A stretch of 64,000 nucleotides of DNA. Origin: Alitta virens. Taxonomy: Eukaryota > Annelida > Polychaeta > Phyllodocida > Nereididae. Shown here in pieces: positions 33,178-45,974 of this stretch. The DNA lies in assembly GCA_932294295.1 (NCBI GenBank), contig OW028576.1, positions 22,265,227 to 22,329,226 on the forward strand, read 5' to 3'. Within the stretch, counting starts at the first letter, position 1. The number at the start of each line of letters is the position of its first letter. Both the position numbers and the translations under genes were made by a program. Below the pieces are notes generated by a model. The model saw only the letters and a program-made list of their open reading frames with translations, was not told the DNA's origin and ran no database searches.

Positions 33178-35650
33178 AAGTAAGTAAAGTAAAGCTTTAT
33201 TTAAAGTCGATAAAATTTTACAATAAACAACATAAGCACAAGTGCTTGTTATCGACAAATGAAAGATGAGTATTTACAAAATGAAATAAAGTATTTACAA
33301 ATGACATATGTAAAACAAAATGGTGTATAAAATCATTGTATATGTTAAATATCACAGAACACAGATCAAGCATGCACCACATTTACAAGCAGGTTTCCAT
33401 GACAGGACATTACTTTTAAAATCAGGTAAACCTAATTCTTTAAACACAGGAGGTAATTTATTGTAAAGCATGGCACCATTGTACTTAAAAGACCTAAAAC
33501 CAAACATTACAGTATTGAACTTAGGCTGGACTAGACTGCTATTTCTTAAATTGTAGTTGGTGACTTTTTTCAAGAAAATCTGAGGTTAATGGTGGCAACC
33601 CAAAATGTCTTATTTTGTGAACATCGAATAAAATATCATGTATGCGGCTCAAATACAGTGTCCTTCTATTTGCCTTTAACAGTAAATCTTTGTATTCTGA
33701 ATTAAAATCGGTATAAACATACTGAAGAGCTCGCGTTAACAATTTTTCAAGTTGCATAGAGTCACTCACACTGCAGTAATGATAAACAGTTACAATACCT
33801 TAAGTTAGAACATATAAGAGCATCAACAATTTGTAATTTAGACTTAGTGGTTAATTCAGTACTGAGCCTACCAATAACATTTACTTGCCTACTACATTTT
33901 TTGATAAGATGTTTAATATGATGTGAGAATTTTAATTGATTGTCAATGTTGAAGCCCAAGAGTTTAACATAATCTGTACTTGCAATTACAGTGTCGCCAA
34001 TATTAAATACAAGGGTTTGATTAGATCTACTTAATTTCATACACTGAAACTTAGATGCATTTGCCTTCATAAATTGTCCTGAAACCAGTTAACAGAAATT
34101 TGTGATGCTTCTTCAAGGACGAATTTTACAACATTTGGATCTTTGTGACAAAAAGCTAAAGTATTGTCGTTGGCATAATTAAAGACATCACACTTTGTAT
34201 TCAATAACCATAGCAAATCATTAATAAAGACATTAAATAAAACAGGGCCAACTATGGATCCCTGTGGGACACCTCTTTCTAAATATAACCAATTGCTTTT
34301 GACATTACCTAATTTGACTCTCTGAGGTCTTCTGTACAAATAACTTTTGATAAAATTTACAGCATTTAAAGAAAATCCATAATTTGCAAGTTTAGCTAAC
34401 ATTAGACCATGAGGTATCGAGTCAAATGCTTTTGACAAAAACATTAGAATACAACCAACAGTTTCATTTCTATCAAGCGCACAAACTTTCTACACACTTC
34501 AAAATAACATTTTCACAACAATAAGATTTTCTATACGCAGATAGGTTGGCTGAAATAATGTTAGAAAAGTAAGTATTAATTTGGTCACACATTAAACCCT
34601 CAACTACTTTTGATATTATAGTAAGTAAACTAACAGGTCTGTAATTTCCTTTATAATAACAATCGTCTTTTTTGAACAAAGGAGATACTTCAGCCCTCTT
34701 TAGATCATTAGGATATACACAATGAACAATGCTTTGGTTAATTAAGCTAGTTAAATTAAAAGCTAGAACATTGGCACCATTTTTTACAACCTTTGCAGGA
34801 ATAAGATCATAACCTTGGCCCTTATTAATCTTCAGTGATTTGAGTTTGAGTAATACCTGATCATATGTAACACTGGTAAACTCAAATTTTGGCTGATTAC
34901 AAATATTTTGTTGAATAAGTTGTATACTTCCATGACTTCCATAATGGTTAATTACATCAACAACAGGCATATCTGCTATTACTTCATGTTCAGCAAGGTC
35001 TTTGGTCACATTTATAAAATATTCATTAAATATATTTGACACCTTTGCTTGACAAGAAATTATATGATCATTTTCAAACAATGAAATATCGGTACATGAA
35101 TTTTTAACATTTGAAATAAAAGGTAAGACAGTCTTCCAAAATCTCTTGATTTTTATCAGAACATCTCTATTCAAAATATTTAACAATGGATGATCTTTTA
35201 AGTGAATTGACATAATTTCTTTGACAGCGGTATTTGTTCCATGCTGAGCTTGTCTTAAACCTGTGAAACTTTCTTTTCAGCATAGCTTTTACATTGATTG
35301 CTTTGTTCATATAAGGTACCTGTTTGATTTTGACAGTTTTGTTTTTTAGTGGAGCATGAAGTTCAATGACCTCAGTTAACAGTTTGTTTTGAAAGATCTC
35401 ACACACATGAAAAGGAGCCATGCTCAAATCATTATTAAACTTATCATCATCAAAATGTTTATATGATCTGTATATAATTTTACGAGGAACAATTTTTGGA
35501 GCATTCATTTTTGTAATTCCTCCCACTAAATTATGACAATCACTAATACCAATACATAGATTAAAATGAGTTAACAATCGCAAAGGAGTGTTTATAATCA
35601 CACCATCTAACAAAGAAGTAAAACATGTTGGTGTGGTAATTACATTTTAA
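33178..35650 (-). mobile_element. LINE-A, long 5'-truncated non-LTR retrotransposon
   Basis: The minus-strand copy runs from the last part of the endonuclease domain (about 35640) to a 3' UTR ending CGACTTTAAATAAA, with a TTACTTTACTTACTTAA tail at about 33178. Upstream of about 35650 no endonuclease text was found, so the copy is 5'-truncated there or decayed. The 3' terminal motif matches the LINE at 17812, so both belong to one or closely related families. The coding region is described separately. Confidence 0.8.
33352..35640 (-). pseudogene. LINE-A ORF2: endonuclease end and reverse transcriptase, inactivated
   Basis: Reading on minus, the end of an AP-type endonuclease (LLDGVIINTP... 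then GISDCHNLVGGI near 35540) is followed by a linker. Next come RT fingers with NYRPVSLL (about 34640), LSKAFDSIPHGLMLAKL (about 34430), VPQGSIVGPVLFN (about 34260) and the catalytic loop NYANDNTL (34166-34177). Last are the thumb (LGFNIDNQL), 'R-Y-C' block, and a cysteine-rich C-terminus with CKCGACLIC. In active relatives the loop is Y-A-D-D, so here the first catalytic Asp is Asn. The endonuclease SDH triad is split by an extra Cys codon. The reading frame changes several times (near 35200, 34450, 34070, 33765 and 33560). The product would have nicked target DNA and copied LINE RNA at the nick. This copy cannot. Confidence 0.85.
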
Positions 35651-35749
35651 CCTTGACATGATCGTAGCCTCAGCATAGACATGTGAAATGACATGCAGCT
35701 GAGTCGTAACTCCTATGTTGTAGAAATATGTTCCTAATGGCAAGGACCC

Positions 35750-36030
35750 ACTGCATCATGTTTCAGTTATTCACTGGGAATGGGATAAACTTATTTCACT
35801 TAGTACTCAGTTATCCGAATGTCTCAGGTCCCCAAATCGAACGCCTACCTTTCCTCTATTGTAAATCACAGCCAAATGACAACAAACAACGCTCTTAAAG
35901 ACAGACACTATTCAAACATTGAGGGAACATTCTATCTGGACTAAATCTGAACATTAGACACTAAAATATGACCAGATGTGGTCCTTGTCCCCTATTCCTC
36001 ATCTTTATGTCCATTTTGTTTTTTCTGTAG
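35750..36030. other. No gene recognised
   Basis: Nothing was recognised in this stretch, which ends in a pyrimidine-rich tract. Confidence 0.4.
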
Positions 36031-36127
36031 CCAGAAATGCTCAGCACACTGTCAGCATGATGATGCATTTGGAAGTCTGCTCTCAGACACACAAAAATAT
36101 TGGCTACTTGTTGCTTGGCTGCATGGA
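36031..36127 (+). other. Candidate internal exon, unidentified
   Basis: A strong acceptor (CCATTTTGTTTTTTCTGTAG) precedes 36031 and a donor GGA|GTAAGA follows 36127. One frame is open throughout and reads QKCSAHCQHDDAFGSLLSDT followed by QKYWLLVAWLHG. It stays open to a TAG 33 bp past the donor. The other frames stop. The Cys/His-rich start hints at an extracellular module, but I do not recognise it. It lies on the same strand as the 30860 candidate, though nothing proves they belong together. Confidence 0.25.
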
Positions 36128-36906
36128 GTAAGAATTGTCGGCAATTTGTTTGTAAGATAGTGGTAAGATTGATGTTTTTTCTCTTCTTTTTTGTGTTTAT
36201 CTAATACCTTTTAGGTCATATTTGGTTAAATTGAAAGTAGAATATAATATTATTATTATATTTATTCAGCTATTTGATTGTTCGATGAAATATATTTGGT
36301 TAAATTGAATGCATAATAATGTGATAATGACAGATTTCATTTCAAGTGGCGAAATATTCCATAACATATATATATATATAATTTTTATTGACAGTAAAAT
36401 ATCATCCATGATATATATGTCATAAATAAAATAAAGAACAGAAAATACAGGAATACAGAATCAAGTAATTTAATCAAATAGTTTAATCTATAAATAGTTT
36501 AATCTATAGCATTTTCTAATGAAAAGTAACAGATGCAGATAAAGAAAGTAACAGATGTAAGATAAACTTGAAATTAAGCAAATAAGCTACTGTATATATA
36601 TTATTTTCCAAATATCCAATTCAATAAATATCAAAAATTAGGAAAAAGAAATAAATATCAAAAATTAGGAAAAAGTAATTTCTATGTTGTAGGTGTCAAA
36701 GTTAATTTAAATGTTTATCTGGCGGGAGTTGAGGAAAGAGCACCAAGGTTCTGGATGAGTTTTACCCTTGTGACCTAAAAAAACAGTTAAGTCATCCTGT
36801 TTTAAACTCATTCAAGGTCTTCCTCAAAGGTATATTACCTGTAGTTCCATGAGCTTGGCATCAATAGAATGAAGTTATGTCTATAATTGTGGTTGACAGA
36901 CCGAGA
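36128..36906. other. AT-rich DNA, nothing recognised
   Basis: An imperfect hairpin at 36725-36840 (TTGAGGAAAGA... with ...CTTCCTCAA, plus GATGAGTTTTA with TTAAACTCATT) is the only structure seen. Confidence 0.4.
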
Positions 36907-37290
36907 CACAAACGGGAGGGATAGTTAGTTAGTTAGTTAGTGTTATTGTCTAATGCCTCATCAGCACCTGAGTGGGCTATGTAGAGGCTCTCTAGGGTAA
37001 GATTGAGTATCTATAGTTGGTAGTAGAAACCAGAAGCATGTAAAAAATCAATAATTGTCTGCGTTGGATAGCTGGAGCAGCTTGTGCAATGCACACTGTC
37101 CTGTTTTAGCCACTGGGGATAGAGGACTTCACCCCAAGTGTTTCCACCCTCGCCGCGTGGAGGCCCAGGACCTTCGAGGGCCAAACAAATGGGAGGGATA
37201 TAAACTGACCAACATGCAGGCCATCGCAATACTCCGGGCAATACTCTGAGCCATAAGGGTGATAAAACATTTGATGTAAGATAAAAAAAA
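36907..37290 (-). mobile_element. Putative retroposon with (CTAA)n tail
   Basis: On minus the segment ends GGCATTAGACAATAACA followed by four CTAA units, the layout of a LINE- or SINE-type 3' end with a short repeat tail. Upstream is a GC-richer block (GGCCTCCACGCGGCGAGGG, about 37150) unlike the surroundings. No promoter boxes or coding motif were confirmed. Confidence 0.35.
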
Positions 37291-38189
37291 AGTACCATAG
37301 TCACCATCTATAGCTAGTTTGTTTTAATTACTTAATATATGTACAATACTAACATCACTAAAATACAATAAATATACCCCATTATAATAGAACTCTTGCT
37401 ACATCCATCACCTAAAACTGTAGCTTTGCTGCCTGACTATACAGTTATAGGGCTCTTTAAAAATAATCTTTCATTCGTTCAGCTAATCAGTCCATCAACA
37501 GAGGCGACTTAATGCTCTACAAATTACACGATTGACAGGGGCTTTCAACTGTAAGCCAACTGTTAAGCCTGTCCTACACTTGTCCTGCTGTCAATATCAA
37601 GTGGTGGTCCTTTCAATAACGTGCTGCAATTTAGTCCTTCCCTCATTGTTTGTTGACGTTTTTGTTTTTACCAAATGTTGTAGGAGAGATACAGTACAGC
37701 AATATACTGTGTTCAGTCTTACAAGCCAGACAAAGCTATACTGAGCTAGACTGCTACCTTAACAACCTGCTACCTGCCACTGAACCGAGCAATCCCAGAC
37801 GGAATTCCAAATCGGGCCGACGTCGTTTAGATATTGGCCACCATCCGATCATCGTTGCGTTGCGTTGATGTCAATACGATTCAGCATGTTATCTGGGAAT
37901 CTAGCTATGTAACTACGTGAAGCAAAAGTTTTCTATGTCTACGCTGTTTAGTAAATTAAATTCTTGTAAATTCTGAAGCTGAGACTGGCACTGAGGGACT
38001 TCAGATGTCTCCAATGTGAGATGACTCGGTTTAGTTTTTTATGTTCCGTTTATCCTTAACTAAATGTTTCCAGAATGTTAACAGAACACTTCATCAGAAC
38101 TGTTTTGTTAGAATGACTTTCTTTAAAATGTTTGGCACTTTTAAACACTTGCCTAATGCTATCTAAAACTATAATGTTTTCTGGAAGTT

Positions 38190-38300
38190 CAATAATTGTT
38201 CGGGAGGAGTGCACTGGCAACAAATTACAAAGGAAATAATTGACACTCAGTCTGGAAACATTTGATACTTGGAAAAATGGACACCGGAAACAATTGACAA
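38190..38300 (+). repeat. Degenerate GGAAACAATTGACA repeat
   Basis: About five units of 14-20 bp (CTGGCAACAAATTACAAA, GGAAATAATTGACACTCAG, CTGGAAACATTTGATAC, CGGAAACAATTGACAAG and a partial one) follow each other with drift. Confidence 0.5.
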
Positions 38301-39164
38301 GAACTGATTGTCACTGCTAGCATTTAAAACCAAATTGATCGAGAAACCATAGGTGGAGATTTACATGTAACCAACCTCCCTTTCATGGCAACCATTTAAG
38401 ACTCAACTTGCAAACGTGTTAAAATTTTGTCGTCGGTTACATAACCTCGGTGGCACAGGCAGCTAATGAATTACATCCCCTTGGGAGGAATAAATAAGGA
38501 ATGAACATTGTGGAATGATTGAAAAGGGCCTTGAGGAATTAAATGCATTGGGACAGTGTCATTTATTCATTTTTAATTCCTGAGAATTTCCACCAGTAAT
38601 GGCATTTCGTCTGAGGAGGCTTTATGGGGCTACAACCCTTATTAAACATGCTCCAAACATTGACAACGATTGCTCTTTAATATATCACCAAGGTTACAGT
38701 TTTTTGTAAGTTTGTTTTTGTTCCAAATGGGAATTATAACCTTAATTGTCTGTTGGCATTACCTTAAACACCTTAAATGCTTTTCCCAAATTTGGAATAA
38801 AAATAACTCAACATCTGCTTTTACGACGCAATTTGATTGCATCATTGCTCTTTTATATTTCTGCACCTTTAAAATGTTTCAGTTAATTACACTTATCATG
38901 CCGAGGACTGCATTTTAGGACCAAAATACAATACAAAATAATACACAACATATTGAATTACTTTTGCAAAAGAAAAACAAATTCCCTAAATATAAATAAG
39001 GCCATCTATATTTAGCATACATAATTTATTTCTATGGGTAGTCATTTATAAGTCTAGGTTATTTTTCATAGATTTCCTTGTTTGTTAAACTTCTATTCAT
39101 GTATTGACAATGTATTGTATTGCCTTAATGCTTTTAGTCAGCTTATATGATCAGCTTCCAGGGG

Positions 39165-39330
39165 CAGACGTAATGATGAGATCGTAAGGCTTGGAGTCAA
39201 CACCATGTTACACATTTATCCCATGGGTGGGGTCTTTTACTTGCCTCAGCATAGGCAGCCTGTAAAACATAAACATCCAGCTGAGATGGAGCTCATGAAC
39301 CAACAAGCGATTCAATTGTTGAAGTGAAGA
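39165..39330 (-). mobile_element. Family B SINE, body and 3' end
   Basis: GTAATGATGAGATCG, TGGAGTCAACACCATG, CCCATGGGTGGGGTC and CAGCTGAGATGGAGCTCATGA match the family B body. The tRNA-like head seen at 11930-12030 is missing or decayed. Confidence 0.55.
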
Positions 39331-40217
39331 ATTTTTACAGTGTAGAGCAATTGCTTTAATTTTGTTTACTTTAGAAACCTGTGGATTTTAGAATCATTCA
39401 ATGAAAGTTCTCTGTAAGCATTTTTGTTGTTGGTTTTTCTCCTTTGCGGGATGCTTTGAAATATAACATGAGCTAGTTTTACTGATAATGTTGTCACAAT
39501 TTACACGCCATACATAATTTAAAGTGTTTCAAATACAGATAAACTTCACTCATACAGAATAGCCTCCCTCAGTGCAAGATATAATAGTCGTAATGGTGAG
39601 GTAGTCCATTGCGTGGCAAGTTACATGTGATGAATACTCAAGTCTGAAGTTCGGTGGTTTAAATGACGATATTATCGATATTGGGGTGGTCTTAATGGTG
39701 TGGTTAAGTATTCTCAATAATATATCGTGTAATATGTTTCATAACAAAATTAGCATGGCATACTTTCATCAGTATTTCATCATGTTTAATATCATGTGAC
39801 CAATTCATTCTGAAACCTTATCTATAAAGCAATTTACCAATTTTAAGACTAGAAATTTAGTTACAGCTCTAAATATAGTTCAATAATTGAATTATACTCT
39901 ATCCGTGCATTCATGTAGAACACATACATGACTAAAACATCAGATTTCGATGCTGTAAGCAAGAAAGAAAATCTAATAACAATGTGAAATCCTTAAATTT
40001 CTCCTTAATCGCATGTCAATTCTTTATGTAATCAATTACTTTATTCATAAATGTCTAAGATGTGTGCTGTCAACTTTATAATTGCACTCAAAATCGTTTT
40101 TATCGGTTATCAAATAAAAACAGTTTATGAAAAGTTGATAAATTGGTAATTTAATTCGAAAAGTACTAGAAATTTGAGAAACTAACTATGCTACTTTTCA
40201 TAATACCAACAAAAACT

Positions 40218-40280
40218 AAACTATAATTACTACTACTATTACAACTACTACTACTACCACTACTACTACTACTACTACAA
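40218..40280 (+). repeat. (TAC)n trinucleotide repeat
   Basis: ACTACTACTACTAC units with ATT and ACC variants over about 60 bp. Confidence 0.9.
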
Positions 40281-42079
40281 GATAGAATAATAAGATAATA
40301 CTAGACCAGAAAAGATAAGTCATCTTATTTTCCAAACTTAAATAGCTTAATTCTATTGTTTGATTGAAATTCGACTATGGGCTTCTTTGAGTCTTTTGGT
40401 AAGATAGTTAAATTATGCTGCTCATATAAATCTAATGCTTGTGTGCATGTGCTATATTTAGATCCATATTATCTATAATTTTTGAGGAAACAAGAAAATA
40501 TAGTTATAAAAGATAATTTGGGACTACTTTCATGTGTATGATTGCAGCTGCATCACTGTCAATTGTAGTAATAACAAAAGAGATAGCAGTAACTGCTGGT
40601 GCAAGTTTTTATGCCGCTCCCTGTAGCTACTAGTCCCCTGTCAACAAGACCGGGTTATAATGTCATAAATGAAATAATTGCGAATTACGACTTGTGTGGG
40701 AACTAGCCTTTTAATAAACGTTTGCAACACAAAATACACCTGCTCTAGGTTTACACACACCTGTTTTCTATTGTATCGCACTCAGATATGGTCAATTTCT
40801 TCCAATTTTATTCAATTTCTGTTGCATATTTTAATTCACATTTCGTTCCTAAAACATGACAGCATGGCCGCCTAGTTCTGCCAAAACTCACAAGAGTGCT
40901 CCGGCGATGTTTTAACGCCCCTTGTGTAATACAAGATTCACATGGAATAGTGCTGCCAAGTCCTTAATTCCGTCAATTTGACATTTACAATACATCAAAA
41001 TTACATCCACATGATTCAAATTCAATAACAAGCAAATTTTTCACTGATTTTTAACGTCAACAAAATCTGAACAGGAACAGTTGCGCTACTGTCATGTGAC
41101 TGCTGGGGGGCATTGCAACGGCAAAAGCATGAACTAGCGAACATGAATTTAAGAAAATGCTTCTTAAAATGACGTTTCTAATGACTTTTTTATGAATATG
41201 TGAGTGCGATGCCTGTCCTCCTGTACATAACGACAAAATAAGGTATGCTAATACATTTTACACTTAGGGATTATAAGTCTCTACTACAGGTGAATTCTCA
41301 GAATAGTTTATTTATCTCACAGCACAGGTGAGTTCCGACAATTATTATAATATATCTGTCCACACAGTACAGGTGCAAAACAAATTTAGGTGGTAACTAG
41401 ATTATGAAATCTTTAAATTTTTTAAGTTGTTGTTGTGTAGTAATTAAGAGTTGTTATTACCTCAGGTAGCAGGTTTAGGCATAAGGTTATTTTTGTCAAT
41501 GTTTTGACTCCGACAGGTCTCAATCTCTCGATGGCTAAGTTTGCAAACCGTACAGTTGCACACGATCTGTTTAGATAAGAAAAACAAGAAAATATGATTA
41601 TGTCCCTGTCTGCTGTTTGTGTGTTACAATAGTTAATTTACGTGGTTTGTAGAAGAAAGAAAAGCCGTTTTGTCAACTTTTGATGAGCGAAAAAAGGAGT
41701 AGCCTAATGGCCGTTACTGACACGTGCATTAAAAAATGCACAACAAATGCACACAGTTAACCACCAGATTGCTATATAAAATGACTTTCATGTGACAAGT
41801 TGATGTTGCTACTGTAGACTTATGTATGATTGGAAGGACACATGTTATGTAAATTTATTATAGAGAATTTTGAGGATAATTTGATAATTATGAAAGATTT
41901 ATGCAACATTTTACATGGTTCTGGTCATGATATTTATTTGTCAAAAAAGCCAAGCTGTATTATCTCACAAAATATACTGGTATATAGGGGATTATATGGT
42001 GTGTATTTGTGTTATTATGTTGTAGACTTCTATTTGAGAATAATGATGCTTTTCATACATCTCTTTACTGTATAATGTG

Positions 42080-42229
42080 TAACTAGTTTCTTTTGTAAAA
42101 TTTTCTTTGTAACAATACTGCATTTGCATTGTAACTGTTCTTGTGTCGCCAGTTATATAAGCCTTGGCTTCCCTGGTAGCCCTGCATACTTTTGCTAAAT
42201 AAAGATCCATCCATCCATCCATCCATATT
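42080..42229 (+). mobile_element. LINE 3' end with (CCAT)n tail
   Basis: A 3'-UTR-like segment ends GCTAAATAAAGAT directly followed by six CCAT units. A polyadenylation-like AATAAA immediately before a short tandem tail is the usual end of CR1- or RTE-type LINEs. No coding sequence of the LINE is present upstream, so it is a severely truncated copy. Confidence 0.5.
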
Positions 42230-44689
42230 GCGTACTGGTTATGACAGTAAAAATTATCTGTCAAGATTCAGTGAAAAATATTACAGCTGCTTCTGTAAAA
42301 AGCTTGCAAAAAATTGTAGATTAGGCCTATACCAATTATATACAGTTATTTTAAAGTACATATGACAGGTCGTCACTGTAACAGCAGGTCATTACCGAAA
42401 GAAATGTCAGAAAATGTTACGGTAATGACACAATACGGTCATGACATTTAGGCCTCTTTTTGTTGTTGTAAGAGGCATTATAAATATGTGAAATTATGGG
42501 ATGCAGCAGTTTTCGAATTTGAATTGAGTAAGTGGCAAAGTCAGCTGCCAATTAACCTTTCCATAATGACACCTAAAAAGTGTACTCTAGTGGTCTTGCA
42601 GCAAACACATATAGCATGACATTATGACTTTTGGCTATGTCACTCTTAGACTAGTGGGAAAATGCTGAACACAAACTGAAGGATGTTAAGGTTATGATAT
42701 AAAAGTGTGGGACTGACTATTAATCAAATTATGCGTAAAATATATTTCTGCTATAGTTTTGACAACCACTCTGGTACATTTCCTATGCCAAAATTTGACA
42801 GATGTTTTACATTTTAAGACATGTTAATCAAGTTAGATCTGCTGAACCTCAGTAGTGCAACATTGAGTAAATTTGTCACAGCATTACTGAGATAAAGCAC
42901 ATAGATGGACAATATTGTGTCAAAGTTTGTGTCTTCTGGAGTAATTACAACGTGTGAAAGATAATACAAAGCCAAGAACGGATCCGGAGACTATAGGCGT
43001 AGTCAACCTAATAGTTATATTCAGAACTCTGCTCACTGTAAAAACATAGCTTGGATGATTCCAGTGGTTATACAGCATATGCGCTATTTCCTTATCTAGC
43101 CTATTTACAAACAACCAGTAATTCATCCTCTATTACCAGCCAGGGTCACTGAATATGTTCCCAACATTACAGCTGGAGGTGTATAATATTAGCATGATCT
43201 TTACCAGGATAATGTCTTCGATAACATTGAATATTGTTAGATGCCAAGATAGTTTTTTAAGAACATTATTTAGATTAAAATTGACTTGTGCATCCCTAAA
43301 TGTTAATATATTGGTTTCATTCCAAAACCCTTGTTTTTTTTATCACGATTATTAAAATGAATAAATCTTCTTTTTCTGATATTACACCTGCGTTAGTTAT
43401 TTTCAGTACTGCAGTACCTGTGTCTTAAAATGCATAATATTCATGGCCTTCTTACTAACGATGTGATCGCGGTTGGAAAGATTTGTTTTTGCTGTCTTAC
43501 AATGGTTCGTTGTTTGCATGCAATAAGTCATCTCAATTTCTCTTTGTTCTGCTATCCTCGTTAACATCTACAATTTCCAAAATTTCGCTTTCTGCACCTT
43601 CTTTATTTATACTTGATTTGTTCCGTATATTTTGTTATACAATTACCCCATCCCTGGGATAAGTTAATTACCTATAAAAAATAAACAATATTGTATTATA
43701 TTGTATTATGTTTAGTTCAACTTCATGAGCTGAAGTTTTGGTAATACAGTACAAAACGACTGAGTCACTACTTTTCCCTTTCGCAAGGCACCAAAAAAAT
43801 TAATATAATATTACTAGAAAATCTGTTCAAGTGCAGAAAAATATGTATTTATGCATATACATTTTGGTGTTTTTGTGACACATCCAGCCGTGTACCTAAC
43901 TCCGTCTATATTTTAGTCATTACTGTTCTTCATTCCTGTAGTAAAGCCAAAAAGTATCTAAACACATTGGTACACATTTTTGTCTCAGAGAAAATCGTGC
44001 AAACCATTCCGCATGACCATCACCGACTTTTTTAAAATTCGGTATATAATAAGATTCAAACGAGGATAAAAGCAATCAGAAGTCTCCTATCTGCACTAGA
44101 TTTACAATGCAGCATTTTCAGCCTTTGAAAAAAAGCTAACTTGTGAAAAAATTCAAGGTTAGTTTAATATTGGTATATTGCTGGAATTACCTTGTTCGGC
44201 CAGTATAAAAACTAGTAGATATTATATAGACTTTAAATTAATACACTGTTTATCATATACAAATTTCATAATCGTAGCTCCAACGACAGCGAAGATATTA
44301 TGTCTGATATATTGCATACTTTTCAACGAACTATTGTCAGTCCACAATGCAGGATCCTTTGGCAGATTCCCATTGGGATTGAATGGGCAATAATGTGTGA
44401 TTTACAAAAAAAAAATTTTTAATTAATTTATGCCTGAAAAAGCTTACAGGTTTCTATATGAATAATACAAATTGAATACAAACGTTGATATATATTTCAT
44501 AAAATGTGAAGCCGTGTCACCATGGGAGATATTTGAGTCCTAACTGAGCAATGTTTCCCATTTTTGAAATATCTCTATAACCTCGCTGAAAATTACAAAT
44601 TGGGCGACGAAATCATACAAACCTATATTTTTGATCATGTGAATATAATAATTCCAAAATTGCATGATTTCTGAAACAGAAAGCAGTTG
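42230..44689. other. No gene recognised
   Basis: AT-rich DNA with short unconvincing frames on both strands. 43560-43700 has the character of a 3' UTR (AATAAACAATATTG) but no coding partner. Confidence 0.45.
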
Positions 44690-44865
44690 AAGACCACCCG
44701 AAACTGCAGACGTTAACTCTGGCTTTAGACAGACATTGAAACTTCTCAGAGAGGCAGATCTGTTGGCAGACTGAGCTAACTGAAGCGACAGATCAGACAA
44801 TTTGGCGGATCACTTTGATCTGTCAATGTTTGTGATTCTGTTGAAGCTGCTGTCATTCCCTAGGT
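44690..44865 (+). repeat. Dispersed repeat R1, copy 1
   Basis: Contains AGCTAACTGAAGCGACAGAT and GATCACTTTGATCTGTCAAT. The reverse complement of both, in the same order and spacing, lies at 53040-53190. Confidence 0.6.
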
Positions 44866-45196
44866 CTTTTGAAAGTCCTATTAGGAAAAGGACTCATTCA
44901 ATTCGTTCACTTTCGATCTAGTTTTGAAGCACAGACAAATCCATTGTATGGCTTTTCATGTTCACTTGAAAGGAGTAAAGTGTTTATTGTATATATATAT
45001 ATATTTTTTTTTAATAATATAGGAAGACAACAATTCCTATATAAATATTAAAATTGCTGACCATTCTTGCATATAAGATCAAGCGCCTGTCTAGTCTCTA
45101 GGCTCTTGTGACGTCGCAATGTATGTATTTTATAACATCACAATTCCCGAACATAAGCTGCATGCTCTATGAAAGCTCTGGTCTTGCCGCTATTGT

Positions 45197-45337
45197 ACAT
45201 GGCCAAATGTGCCACATGCGTTTTCCATGAGAAGGATAAACGCATGGAGAACGCATGGTTTTTAGCTAATTGTAATGAAGCAAAAACCATGCGTTTATCC
45301 AAATGCATGGAAAACCCACGTGGCACAATTGGCCATT
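45197..45337 (-). mobile_element. Palindromic MITE, family M, copy 2
   Basis: Ends ACATGGCCAAATGTGCCAC and GTGGCACAATTGGCCAT, with internal AAACGCATGG words. Its arms match the 12727 copy in reversed order (the AAATGTGCCAC end is on the left here and on the right there). Length is about 140 bp, slightly shorter through loss of one GCATGCGTTT-like word. Confidence 0.85.
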
Positions 45338-45639
45338 TATTAGTAATTCAAGATGATCGAGCTTTCTTGAGCTACAGCTAAATCTTTTTTTTTTTGTTTA
45401 TCATGTCATTAGAACCTGTTTAAGTCAAAGAAATACAGCGGTAACATAACAGTTGTTAAATTATGCATGATCAATGGCCACAACAACGGCCTATTTGTCA
45501 TCATGGCTATGTCTTGATAATAATAATTTGGCTGGCGGTCATTAAACTCTACATCATAAAACAAAACATCTCTTGAGATATGGGCAGGAGGCGTTGCAGG
45601 CTTCTGAGTGTTCATAACATCTGTCCTCTGGATATGATT

Positions 45640-45855
45640 TATCCATCAACGTTTCCTGACATACGCACCGCGCCACTGCAAGGTAACACATCAGTGGCAG
45701 TGTCCTCTTACATGTAGGCTGAGTCAATTAGTCAGGAGGTGTTAAGCAGGCTTGTTAAGCTGCATCTACTCTCCGCTTTTCCCTGCATATCGATTAGTGC
45801 TTGAAACACACTTCCCGTCATTAGTAACTATAGTATAAGTCTAAGCTTCACAGCT
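45640..45855 (+). repeat. Dispersed repeat R2, copy 1
   Basis: Shares CATACGCACCGCGCCACTGC, AACACATCAGTGGCAGTGTC, ATTAGTCAGGAGGTGTTAAG and ATAAGTCTAAGCTTCACA, in order, with 53845-54050. The copies are direct and roughly 80% alike by eye. Confidence 0.7.
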
Positions 45856-45974
45856 TAGCTGAGAATTTAGTTTTTGAAAGTGTGACTGCAATATTGATCA
45901 TGGGTACACTGAAAGTGATCATAATTTCTTTCAAAGTCTCTATGCTTCTGAATCTGAAGCTTAGTTAGATTATA

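Larger units (their letters stand above)
37300..42079. other. Long stretch without a recognised gene
   Basis: Contains a degenerate GGAAACAATTGACA repeat (38190-38300), a family B SINE fragment (39165-39330), a GGTGGTCTT word repeat (39590-39720) and a (TAC)n tract (40218-40280). A 61-codon frame at about 37680-37868 follows a weak acceptor-like TTGTAG, but two other frames look equally plausible. Confidence 0.45.

Noticed and set aside
37650..37868. Plus-strand 72-codon frame as a gene end
   Set aside because: Three overlapping frames look equally plausible, the acceptor is weak and no motif is recognised.
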